From: Cynocephalus volans
Lineage: Eukaryota > Chordata > Mammalia > Dermoptera > Cynocephalidae
Assembly: GCF_027409185.1 (NCBI RefSeq)
Contig: NC_084472.1
Span: forward strand, 88,614,427 to 88,678,426
Length of the DNA stretch: 64,000 nucleotides
Reading direction: 5' to 3'
Made by a program: the position numbers and the translations under genes. The notes beneath the pieces were generated by a model. That model had not been told where the DNA came from, did not search any database, and saw only the letters and a list, made by a program, of their open reading frames with translations. Positions 1 through 11,039 of the stretch are shown here, in pieces (within the stretch, counting starts at the first letter, position 1; the number at the start of each line of letters is the position of its first letter).

Positions 1-126
1 CCGCACCGCGCTCAGCCAGTGAGCACACCTGCCATCCCTATATAGGATCTGAACCCGCGGCTTTGGCACTCCCAGCACTGCTGCGCTCCCAGCGCTGCAC
101 TCTACCGAGTGAGCCACGGGGCTGGA
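1..126 (-). mobile_element. CYN-type dimeric SINE (cut by window edge)
   Basis: Antisense copy with the TATATAGGAT joint between two tRNA-like halves, as in 27834-28016. The 3' part of the element lies before position 1. Confidence 0.8.
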
Positions 127-129
127 CCC

Positions 130-740
130 AAAACTATTTTTAAAAAGAAAAAAGTGAGAGGACTTACATTACTTGATTTTGAATCTTACTATAAAGCCAC
201 AGTAATTAAAATAGTGTGCTACTGGTATAATTACAGATATCAGTGGAACAGAATATCCAGAATTAGACCTATGAATATATTCTCAGTTGATTTCAACAAA
301 GGTACAAAGGCAGTTCAATGGAGAAAGAAGACCCTTTTCAGCAAATGGTGTTGGAACAATTTTACATCTATATGTTAAAAAAGTGAACATCATGCCATGT
401 ACAAAAACTAATTCTAAATGGATCATAGACATAAATATAAAACCTAGAAGAATATGAGAAAATGTTGTAATCTTAGATTTGGCACAGATTTCATAGGATA
501 CAAAAAACATGAACCATAGAAAGAAAATAATTGATAAATTTTACTTCATGAAAATTAAAAACTGCTTTTTGAAAGATCCAGTTTAGAAAATGAAAAATGC
601 TAGAGATTTGGAGGAATACATTTGCAAAACACTTATCTGGGAAAAGACTTGTTCACAGAATATATAAAGAACTATTTCAACTCAATAATAATAACATACA
701 CAGCTCAGTGGAAAGATAAAAATAATTTGTTATAAAGAAT
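130..740 (+). mobile_element. L1 ORF2 fragment, old
   Basis: Translation around 130-300 contains RGLTLLDFESYYKATVIK, resembling the C-terminal part of L1 ORF2. Many stops follow. Confidence 0.7.
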
Positions 741-2400
741 TCACCACAGAAGAGATTCAGATAACAAATAAGCACAAGATGCCTAATACAATTAATGCAT
801 AACTTAATTCATTTTGGTTATTAGTTTCTATAGATTGCTTCTTTCCTGCATATGGGCCATACTTCCTTGCTTCTGGGCAGGTCTCAGTTTTTTTTGTTGA
901 AAACAGTACATTTAAAATTATAAGCCCATAAATATGTACAATCAATATGTGTCAGTTAAAAAATAAATTCCTTTTTCAAAAAGGATAGTACATTGAAATT
1001 TTAAAAATAAATAAATAAATAAAATCATATAATGTGGACATTCTGGAATTCAGACTCTTTTCACTCCCCAAAGTTTTTTATAACTGCTGTTGTGTTTATT
1101 TTTACTGTTGTTATTATTTGTTTAGTTATTTTTCTGAACTAATTCTGTCAAGTCTGTATTCTTTGTTGTGTGTGGCCAATAAAATTCCTGCTCAGTTAAC
1201 TTAGTGATCAGCTAATGGTTAGAGAGAGGGTTTTTTTAATACCTGGAACCAATAAGCCTCCCCGTCTTTGCCAGTGGGTTAACTGTGCATGTTGGGCACA
1301 TATTCTGTACTCAGCAGAGCTGCTGACAGCCCTGCCTTCGCCTTCACTTCTTCCTTGTGCAGAATTTCCAGGTTAGTCAGAGGCAACAGCTTAGGGCATT
1401 CTCAGGTCTTTCCTGAGCATGCACATAACCCTGGGCATGCACGTGGTGCAGATGTGTGTGGCCGTCTAGATTTCCTGAAATATGTAGGAACTTTTCAAAG
1501 TCCCATGGATATCTCATTCTCTGGCTTTTTCTTTGAAATTTTTTGGTTAGCCTATTATTTGCCCCCAACTGTTATCTACTGCCACAGGCAGTTGCAGAGT
1601 TAAGCAATTGCTTTTAAATGTTTTTGACAAATGTCCCCAGAAAAAGGCTTTGACACCAGGTGAGCTCAGAGTCATGTCAAATAAAGACCGTCTTGCAAGT
1701 GGGGCTCCCAGGGAACCACCCAACAGGTTAAATAATGGTAATTCTCTAGGAATGAGGCCTTGAAGAACTCCCATTTTGCCCTTTCTGGTGGCTGCCAGGC
1801 TGCTGGTTTTCACTGTGATTGGGAGGCTGTTGATTTTCAAGGCTAACACAGAGCCGAAGGGAAAGGAATGAAAACAGGGCAAGTTAAAATGCCATAAAAC
1901 TAGCTGTTCTTACCAAGATTCGGCCATTTTTCTTAAAGAAACACACCCTGGATTGCTGCCAGACTGTAGTTAATTTCTAGAGTTCTAAAAAAAAGCTGCC
2001 TGTGACAATTTTTGCCATTTTCTCAGTGCTTTATATGAAGGAGAATTTTCAGAGGTCCTTACTTGGCCATTTTCACTGACATCATCTCCCAGTAAGGTAA
2101 TACTGGTTAGACTTAACATATCCACCCCTATACTTTATGTTCATGTCAATAGTTTTAGAATTTTGTATTAGAATACCTCTGTTGTTCTGGAGGTCCTGCT
2201 GAGACCCATAGCTTGTGCGACTGGCCTTACAACTCAAGACATTGACCACATGTATTTGGGAGCATGCTCTTCAGATATCTTTCTGAATTATAATTCCCAG
2301 GGTTGTACAGTACCTTGGGAAAGTGTGTCCTTTAGGAACTGAAACAAATAAACACAAACTAAGACGATCTCTCACTAGCTTTTTGTTGTTGTTTTCTTTT
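741..2400. other. Unassigned intergenic stretch
   Basis: A+T-rich sequence. No gene, RNA or confidently classed repeat is seen. The open frames at 1289-1603 and 1547-1882 have no recognisable domain and overlap on opposite strands. Confidence 0.4.
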
Positions 2401-2409
2401 GTTTTTGGC

Positions 2410-2492
2410 AGCTGGTTGATACAGGGATTGAACCCTGGACCTTGGTGCGATTAGCACCGCACTCTAACCAACTGAGCTAACTGGCCAGCCCC
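2410..2492 (-). mobile_element. CYN-type monomeric tRNA-Ile SINE
   Basis: The reverse complement reads as a tRNA-Ile-like body: 'GGCCAGTTAGCTCAGTTGGT', then a degenerate anticodon region and 'GGGTTCAATCCC'. Confidence 0.85.
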
Positions 2493-2867
2493 TCAGTAGC
2501 TTTAATTAATTTTGTTTCATTAGTTCTGCACTTCTGATGCTCCTGTCACATAATTATTCATAAATTATATTCATAACTATTTCTTAATTCATCGTAATTT
2601 TATCACTTAGAGGATAATGGTAATTATTTTTCCCCATGATGATCATGGAAGAAAAACAAGGCTTTTAAAAGCTGTGAAATTAAATTGGAAGGGAATTTCA
2701 AACAGTCACACCCGCCTTTGCCCTGACATCCCAGATGGTGTCTGTGGTTTGTGTTCATAGTTATGCCAAATGACAGATGTTGGGAAGCAAATATTTTCAG
2801 CATATTAATAAGAGTGAATGCACTGCTGCCTTCTGCATTAGCAGCTATGGCACTGATGAAAAATGCT

Positions 2868-3226
2868 GTATTAGTCCGTTTCTGTTGCTTATAACAAAAT
2901 ACTTGGAACTGGGTACTTTGTAAGAAAACAAAATTTATTGCTTACAATTTCAGAAGTCCAAAGTCCAGGAAACATATCTAGTGAGTCTTCACTGGAGGTG
3001 GCTTCAGTGACACGGGGTATCACATCGCCAGACAGCAAAAGCAGAGAGAGAGAGAGACTCCTTTTAAAGCCCTCAGAACCAAGCCCACAACCACCATTAA
3101 ACATATATTTAATCATTTCTTCAAGGCCCTAACTTTCAGTTGTAATAATAGGATTTCCCACCCTCAACAGTTACAGTGGGGATTAAACTTCAATGACTTT
3201 AGGGGGGCCATTCAATCCACTGCAAA
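2868..3226 (-). repeat. MST-like MaLR LTR
   Basis: Starts TGTATTAGTCCGTTTCTGTT and ends near 'GGGGGGCCATTCAATCC'. Same family as 33478-33925 and, more closely, 34025-34410. Confidence 0.75.
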
Positions 3227-3794
3227 TACTGATTGAGAACTCTCTCAAACATAGTGGAAAAAAAAGGCTCGTGTACTCTCTTCAATTGGTTTAGTGTCTG
3301 GATGAGTGAACAGAAATTTTAAAAACTGAGGCTCTACCACCTACTTCAGCACAGAATTACTGTATGACTTTGGCTGTGTTCTTTTTAGAATGAGACAGGG
3401 GTGTGAACAAATAAATAGACTAGTAAGACTAATAAACAGATAGTAACATCTCATTTATTCAGCATCATAATCAGGGAGTGAGGTAGTGCGCACAATTTTC
3501 CAAATATCTGAAGCTTATTTTTAGCTCTAAAATGTTCATTTTATCAATTTTGAAGTAAATCCCTCTCAAACATCACACGGTTAATTTCTTTCTTAAGGTG
3601 AATGACATGGAACACAATTTCAGTCTCATCTTTATACATTCAGTCAAGAGTAGGAGTGCTGAGTAGTTATTTTACTGTTTGACCTAGCACGGGGGCCAAA
3701 GGGCACAGGCTTTTCAGGTACACCACCTGAGTTTAAAGGTCATCACTGGGAATCTTGAGAACTGATAAAAGACCCTAAGCCATGGTCTTATGAA

Positions 3795-5420
3795 GCCCAA
3801 TGTATCTCAAGTAAGATAACAAAAAACAAATCCACCCTTAGATATATTGTAGGAACATAAAGACCATTAAAGACACATGGGAGGAATTCAGAGAAAAACA
3901 AGACACATTGAGTTAAAAGGAGTGGTTTAATTACAGTTGACTTCTCAAAAGTAACAACAGAAACCAGAAGATGATGGAATATCTTCATTTTGCTGAAAGA
4001 AAATAACCACCAATACAGAATTCTATACCTAGTGAAAATATTTTTAAATAATGAGAGCAAATAATCTTCAAACAAAAACTGAGAGTTCACCATCAGCAGA
4101 TCCACATGAAAGGAAATGTTAAAGGAGATATTTTAAGCAGAAGAAAAGTAAATGCAAATGGAAAGGCTGAGATGTAAGATGGTATGAAAAGCAAAGAAAA
4201 TGGTGGAAAAGTGGGTTTATAGGAAAGGCTATAATATAACATAGCACTGTAGCATAACAAAGAAACTCAATTACTCAGCGGCTTAGAGAACAAAAGTTTA
4301 CTTCTCTCTCATGCCACATGTCAATTGTATTTTCGCTGGAGGCTCTTCTTCACGTTGCTTGCTTTGGGGGAATGGTGGGTGCCTCCACCTTTTAGAATGG
4401 TGCTGGTTGCCATGACAGAAAATGAAACACAGCAAAATGCAGAGTGGCCCTCAATGGCTTCCACTCAGAAGTGACACAGGTTTACTAATGCTACCATTTT
4501 ATTAGCCAAAAAAATCACATGGTCACATCTAACTTCAAGAAGGTGGGGAAGAACAATTTTACCATCTGTTGTTAAGGAGGAACATCAGAACTTTTACCAC
4601 TATCAGAAAATCTAATTGAATACTGACTACTTGGAACAATAATAACTTGAGAAGTTTAAAAACAAAAACAGCATAGAGTTTAAAACAACAACAATAATAT
4701 AAGTATACAGGGGACAAATAAAATTTAAAGCATTAAAATGTACTGTCTGGGAGAGGGTAAGAATTTGGTAAACTTTAGCCTTTGATAATTTGAGTATATA
4801 TCTTGTAATTTCTTGGCTAATCACTAAAAGAACAGAAACAAACTGTTTCTAGAAAGAAAGGATAAAAAGAGGGATGGAAATGATAAACAATGAAAGAAGA
4901 GAAAAAAAATTCTATTAGGGTTCTCCAGGGAAACAGAGCCAATAGGATGCACACATATTATAGAAAGAGACTTTTTATAAAGAATTGGTTCACATGATTA
5001 TGGAGTCTGGGAAGTCCAGATCTGCAGTATGGGCCAGCAAGTTCAAGACCCAGGAGAGTTGATGGTGCAGTTTCAGTCTGAGGGCAATCTGTTGGAGAAT
5101 TCTCTCTTACTTGGGGGATGGTCAGTCTTTTTATACTATTCAGGCCTTCAACTGATTGGACAAGGCCCACCCACATGCTGGAAAGCAATCTGCTTTACTT
5201 TACTGATTACAACATTAATCTTATTGAAAAACACCCTCACAGAAATACCCAGAATAATGTTTGAGCAAATATCTGAGCACCCAATGGCCCAGTCAAGTTG
5301 ACAAATAAAATTAACTGACACAAAAATATATAAAACAGATGAGACAAATAGAAAAGTAGATTTAATCCCAAATATTTTAGTAATTACATTACATGTAAAT
5401 AGGCTATATGTTGCAGCTAA
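3795..5420 (+). mobile_element. Old L1/HAL1-like fragment, interrupted
   Basis: Pieces at about 3795-4260, 4620-4910 and 5315-5415 resemble consecutive parts of an old L1 or half-L1. Between them lie an LTR (4916-5315) and an unclassified insert (about 4260-4620). Classification is from general resemblance only. Confidence 0.5.
4916..5315 (-). repeat. ERVL/MaLR-type LTR
   Basis: Begins TATTAGGGTTCTCCAGGGAA and ends near 'GTCAAGTTGACAAATAAAAT'. Inserted into the old L1-like fragment. Confidence 0.7.
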
Positions 5421-6470
5421 AAGAGATCTGCTGTGGTCCAGAACTCTTTTTCTAACTTGACCACTTCTAAGGCCTGTATCTATTGGAGGTGACATATCAC
5501 TCTACAGAGGCCTCTGCCCCTGACTTTTCTCCCAGAGGGGTGAGATTTAATATGTGGATTTGCAGGCCTTGCAGTCAGAGTTGCTGTTCCCTCAGGCCTC
5601 CTGCAGAATGTGCTCTTGGATGAGTTAGGCTTTCTCCACATGTGAAAGCAATGTTTCATTTCCTGATTTTAAGTACTAAGACTCTTACCTTCCCCAGTGT
5701 ACTCCTACTCTCAGATCAAACCGAGTTTCTAGTGGAGTGGAAAATTGATGTGACTGGTTTTCAAATATTTGTGCCTTGGAAGCATTGATGATGGCAGCAG
5801 CAACCTCAGTTCATTAATTTCAGCTCCCTCTGCTGTTTCAGCAACATATATGATTTTAAAAAGCCAAAAAGCAAAAACAAAACCCAAAACAACAGCAACA
5901 AAACCTAACCAAAAAACTCTAAAAACTCTTAAGAGAAAAAAGACAGAAACTGATTTGGGGCTGGTAAGCAATACCACTTAAATTTAGTTTTTTAAAAAAA
6001 GCAATCTTCATATAAGAAACTAAAGAAGAAGAAGTTATTTTACTTTTCTAAAATAACTACTTATTTCTTTCACTACTTATTCGTTTTTATCATTATTAAA
6101 AGTTATGTTAGCATCAGTAAATATTACCAACCTGATCCTGATAATTTATGGCTAGCAGTTACTCATTTATTTTGCAACATATATTTATGGAAGACCCATT
6201 ATGCACATAGTGCATGGTGCTGAGTGCTGAGGATATAGAAGTGAGGAAGAACGTTGTTTTAATAATGCTGTTTTATCCTATAAATCCACATGGTTTTCTT
6301 TCTAACTTCTTTCATTGTCATCTCTATTCCTTGTCATCTCTATTAATAAAGATTAATGATAATAAAATCATTGATGAAAGTTAATGCAATTTACTATAAA
6401 TTTATTTTGAAAAATAAGACCCTCTAGAAGTCTTATTTCTAATCCTCAAACCTATCATTACAGGACTAGT
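5421..6470. other. Unassigned intergenic stretch with an L2-like piece
   Basis: 6150-6250 resembles the L2-derived 'TTTATGGAAGACCCATTATG' type of sequence. The rest is unclassified and shows no gene. Confidence 0.35.
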
Positions 6471-6474
6471 GTGG

Positions 6475-6665
6475 AGCATAAGAGCACAGAGTTAGACAAG
6501 TGACAAAATCTCTGTACCTCAGTTTCCTCGTATGTATAAATGGGATGATGTTAACATTAACACCACTTCATATAGGATTGCTGGAAATAAAAAATGAGTT
6601 AATACACATAAAGTGCTTAGAATAGTATCTGACACATAGAAAACACAAAATAAATGTTAGTTATT
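6475..6665 (+). repeat. MIR SINE
   Basis: Typical MIR core: 'CCTCAGTTTCCTC', 'ATAAATGGGATGATG', 'AAAGTGCTTAGAATAGT', 'AATAAATGTTAG'. Confidence 0.8.
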
Positions 6666-7264
6666 ATTTTCACTCATTTGTGAATTTACTGAGCACCTAC
6701 TATGTCTTTTTTATCCTTTTAAGCAAATATACAAAGATCTTATGATTTGCTAATTGTTCCCATGCTCCTTCTCATTCTTTTCCACAGCAACACTTCTGAA
6801 AGGCAGATCTTTCCATAGTTGCCATCTCTGCTTCCTCACCACCTAAATTCCCTGCCCTGTGGATCCTGACTCAGGTCTCTTTCGGGATCTGTATTACTGA
6901 AAGTCATTAAATATCCCCAAAGTCCAGTGGACATTTCTGTGAACCTTGACTTTCTTGAAGACTTGAAGGCATTTGACCCCTGACATGTGCTGTTCTCGGG
7001 CTTCTCTGACATGGTGATGGCAAAGTTCTCTTATCTCTTTGACCCTCTTTTATCCCAAGAACAAGAATTCTCCGAAGTTCTGTATCCAACATCTTCTCTT
7101 CTTATATCTCCATCTGCTTCCTTGGGGAATATCATCCATGTTCACAGGACCGACTATCACAACTGGGAGAGGAGGAACAGTGTAGAAGCTAAGAGCGTGG
7201 GCTTCTCTGAGGTGTTTTCCAACCCCAACAACTAATTCTCCAATTCTCTGGACACCAACTGGCT

Positions 7265-7838
7265 GTTCTACAATTCAATTCTAACCCTGACTATCTGGAG
7301 TTTATTCATGCTTACAGGGAATTGCCACGCTCCTCTTATCAGGTTCAATAATTTGATAGAATGGCTCACAGAACTCAGGGAAACACTTATGTTTACTGGT
7401 TTATTATAAAGGATACAACTCAGAAACAGCCAGCTAGAAGAGATGCACAGGGCAAGATGTGGCGTGGGGAGGGCATGGAGTGTCCATGCCCTCTCCGAGT
7501 ATCCGTCACAGACCTCCATGTATTCACCAACCTGGACTCATCAACTCCTGTTGTTCAAGAGTTTTTATAGAGCTCAGTCTCCAGTGTTCCCATTCTGGAG
7601 GTAAGTGCGTGGGGCTGGAAATTCCAACCTTCTAGTCACTTGGTCTTTCTGGTGACCAGACAGACCTGTCCTGAGGCTGTTTAAGGCCAGCCCTCTTGTC
7701 ACCTCATTAGCATAAACTTAGAAGTGATAGGCTCATAACGAATAACAAAAGACACACCTATCATTCAGGAAATTCCAAGGTTTTAGGAGCTTTATGCCAG
7801 AAACTGGAGAAAAAAGACCAAATAAATTTCTTGTTACA
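7265..7838 (-). repeat. ERVL-like LTR
   Basis: Read on the minus strand it starts TGTAACAAG at 7838 and contains a CTATAAAAAC TATA-like motif near 7568 and AATAAA near 7380. That order fits an LTR. The family is not identified. Confidence 0.45.
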
Positions 7839-7841
7839 CCA

Positions 7842-8005
7842 CAGCTCTAGAGCCAGACAGCCTGGGTTTGAACCCAGGCACCATGTCTTCAGTTTCCTCA
7901 TCTGTTAAATGGTGATAATGATAGAACCTACCTAGTAGGTTTGTTGTGAGGATTACATGAGTTAACAAAAGCACCTACAAAGGTATTTGGCACATAGTAA
8001 GCAAT
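7842..8005 (+). repeat. MIR SINE
   Basis: 'GAGCCAGACAGCCTGGGTTT', 'TCAGTTTCCTCATCTGTTAA', 'GGCACATAGTAAGCA'. Confidence 0.85.
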
Positions 8006-8590
8006 TTGATCACAATTCACTCCCAGGCTTACCCCACTGTAAGATAAAATTCTAACTTCATTGTTGCCTGCAGGTTAAATTTCAAAGGGCTCTCAAAGCT
8101 TTTGTGCAAAAGCTTCAGTTCCATATTTTTCACAGCAAATTGTTTAATAAGTATTAGATAGAGGTGAGATTGGTTAGAGGTATTCTTTATTCTAAATGGG
8201 GACTTTGGGGAGCAGTGTGTGTGGGTGTATGTGTACGTGTGCTTATGTGAGTGCATGAGTGAGTTTTAGAGAACTCCACCCTCAGGGCTACAAATATTTA
8301 GAAAGAATGCATCTAGCCTTTCAGTGTTCCTATCAGTATAGTAATATGTACAAGTAAGTTTCAAACCATTGCTTTCAATAGGAATGAAAAAAACTTTTTT
8401 CTAAATCAGAAATTGATGAGTGATTTTTGGTCAAGATGTTAAAACAAATTATGTTCCTGGTTGTTGGCTGAATGTTAGTATTTCCATTAAAAAATGTTGA
8501 TTCAATTCCATATGCTACAGGGTAGAGTTCATCGTGTTCCATTAAAGCCTTTGAATTCAAGGGCACATGTGCCCTGATTCCTCTCAGGGT

Positions 8591-8946
8591 TAATAGATCT
8601 GCGACATAACCAGTGCCACTTTAGACAAGCCCAAGTACAAAATGGTACCGCCCACCTCCTCCCCCTCCCCCCTTCCCTTTAGGAGAAGCCTCTTGACTTA
8701 AAGAGAAACCCCTTTTGCTTCCACAAGGATGCAGTTCTCCACCCTGATCCACATTAGCATAATGACCCTCCTTGATGGTATCAGCCAGCCCTTGATGCAC
8801 TATATTAGCTCTACCACCCCCACACCCGGTGCTGTCCCATTTTCAGGGCAGCTCCGGGCTGTCCTTCATTTTGATTACAGCCCGGCAGATTCTCTTTCTT
8901 TAATAAAGTTTGAACAGTACCCGGCATCTCGGCTCACTTTCTTTCA
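8591..8946 (+). repeat. 5' LTR of the provirus
   Basis: Begins TAATAGATC and ends CTTTCA. A TATA-like TATATTA is at 8801-8807 and an AATAAA at 8902-8907, so U3, R and U5 can be placed. The first dinucleotide is TA rather than the usual TG. The other LTR shares this, so it was present before insertion. Confidence 0.92.
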
Positions 8947-8949
8947 TTA

Positions 8950-8967
8950 TGGTGTGGAAACCTGGGA
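8950..8967 (+). other. Primer-binding site, tRNA-Phe type
   Basis: TGGTGTGGAAACCTGGGA, three bases after the 5' LTR. It matches the complement of the tRNA-Phe 3' end except at three positions. tRNA-Phe priming is the naming feature of ERV-F-type elements. Confidence 0.75.
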
Positions 8968-9359
8968 AGGGTTTTGGCTGGCATTGTGGATGATCCCCTC
9001 TCTCTTGGGGTGATTGGCCCTCAGCCGCCCTTCCTGGACCTGCCAGAACTGGGTACACTCAGGACTCTCTACTTCTGCCGTTTCAGACCAGCACATCCAA
9101 CACTGGCTTCAATTCAGGGTGAGTCAGTGGGTCTGTCCTGCCTACTTTTACGGTTCCCCTGACTACTCTCTCTATGACTCAGGTCTCTACAAAACCCAGA
9201 CGCCTGGCTGAGGGAACTCTTCTCATGCCCCCCAGCTATTGGAGGATGCTCCTCTAGCTGGTCGGTGGCTTTTCTCTCAAAAAGAAGGTGGGCACCAAAG
9301 AGGATGCTCTTTGTTGGCACACTTCTTCTACCAGGACTGACTGCTCTTTCTCACCCTCT

Positions 9360-10650
9360 ACACGGGATCCTCACAATCCAAACCTCCATGCTCTATGCCC
9401 TTGGGTTGTCACCTTGCCAATTTCTTGGCCTCCAGGGAGACATTGAACCTAAATGTCCCATCCTGTTTTCTACTCCGTGCTCTATGCTATGCCTCTGGGC
9501 CATCTCCTGGCCAATTTCTCAGCCTCCAGGAAGACATTAAAACTCAAACGCCTTGTTACAATGGATCCCAGTGGCCACAAGATGGCACTTGATTTAGACA
9601 CTCACCAAAATGGCAAAAGCTGTAGAGATTCCTTGTTCAGGCCTTTTCCTATCTCTGAACGTGTTCTTCTCTCTGTCAAAACTGTCCTATGTCTCAAATT
9701 CTCCTAGCTCATGCTTGACCTCTCCTTCCAGACTCAGATCAATCTTCTGATCTGTCAGCCCTCCACATTTTTCTCTCTCCTCCACACATAGCCTCCAGAT
9801 GCTTGTCCTCAGCCCAATTCCTCCCTTATCCCCCTTCATCAGGTAACGACCCCTCCTCAGCTCTGGCTTTTTATAACCCTTCCGTGAAGTGGCGGGGATG
9901 GAAGGAATTGTCTGAGTCCACGTACAGGGAGCAGGTCCGGATGGTGGCTCAGGTAGATGCTCAAAATAATAGGCTGCCTGTGGGAGCCATTGCTGTTCCT
10001 TGCATGGACCCAAATTGGAACTACCAGGCCAGCCACAGGGATCAGGGTCTCCAGGATAACATGATCACACACCTACTTCATGGACTCCAAAAGGCTACTC
10101 ACTAGTCAGTCAATTATGACAAGCTTAGAGAAATCACACAGAGATCCACTGAAAATCCCAGCAAGTTCCTTTACATGAATACACACATATAGATCCAAAC
10201 TTCCCTGTAGGCATGGCCCTCTTACCCTTTCATCTCATTACTCAATCAGCCCCTGTTATTTAAAAAAACTATAAAAGAGATCAGGCCAAATACCAGCTCC
10301 TGGCTAATGCCATCCAAGTCTCACATACTCCAAAGCCAACTGCCTTAAGAGGCAAGCCCCCTGAGAACTGCTTCAAATGCAGTCAATCGGGCCAGTCGGC
10401 ACAAGCATGTCCCAATCCAGCCCTGTCCGGGGCCCTGTCCTCACTGCAAATGGCCAGGTCACTGGGGGATTGACTGTGCCACTCACCAGAGAGGGAGTGG
10501 CCCAGTCCCCAACCTACAACTGTTGGCTTCATGGCCATCCCTACTGGAGCTTCTTGGCTTTGCCCAGGAGGAGGACTGACAATGCCCAGGGCCCGAAGCC
10601 CCCACAGAGATCACCATGCATGAGCCCAGGGTAACTCACCTTGTAGCAGG
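9360..10650 (+). pseudogene. gag pseudogene (matrix, capsid, nucleocapsid remnants)
   Basis: Matrix-like sequence with a GPSPGQFLSL motif near 9496-9525 resembles HERV-H-type gag. Capsid-like sequence follows at about 9803-10105. Nucleocapsid has two CCHC boxes: the first (10369-10410) has Gln where His should be, the second (10436-10477) is intact. The boxes are in different frames, so a frameshift separates them, and in-frame stops interrupt the rest. The leader and matrix region holds a partial internal duplication (see findings). Not functional. Confidence 0.8.
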
Positions 10651-10880
10651 TGAGCCGATCTCTTTTGTCATCAATACAGGGGCCATTTACTCTACCCTTC
10701 CTGAATAGGCAGGACCAACAACCCCATCCTCTATTACAATAGTAGGGGTCATGGGATCAGAATACCACCCATGGATCACTCAAGCCCTTTCCTGTACCCT
10801 ACATCACACCCAATTCACAGAAATTCTTAATAATGCCTCAATGCCCAGCCCACTTACTGGGATGGGACACTCTTTTCAAA
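10650..10880 (+). pseudogene. Protease (pro) remnant
   Basis: The retropepsin active-site motif is recognisable at 10670-10684, but the catalytic Asp codon at 10673-10675 is AAT (Asn). A stop follows about nine codons later, then more protease-like sequence in the same frame (from 10751). Catalytically dead. Confidence 0.75.
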
Positions 10881-11039
10881 TTCAAAGCTACTCTTACCCT
10901 AAACACTTTAACTCCAGCTACAATACTCCTTTTACAGGCCACCCCGAGACCTGGCCCCTGAGGCTTCCACCTTCCCCTCCCCCTCAGACAAGGCCAATCC
11001 CTAGTATGGGAAGCTTCTTCTCCCTCCAATGCTATGCAC

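Noticed and set aside
9265-10105. Several overlapping open frames as possible host genes
   Set aside because: They fall in the provirus leader and gag region and match the gag layout, with frameshifts and stops.
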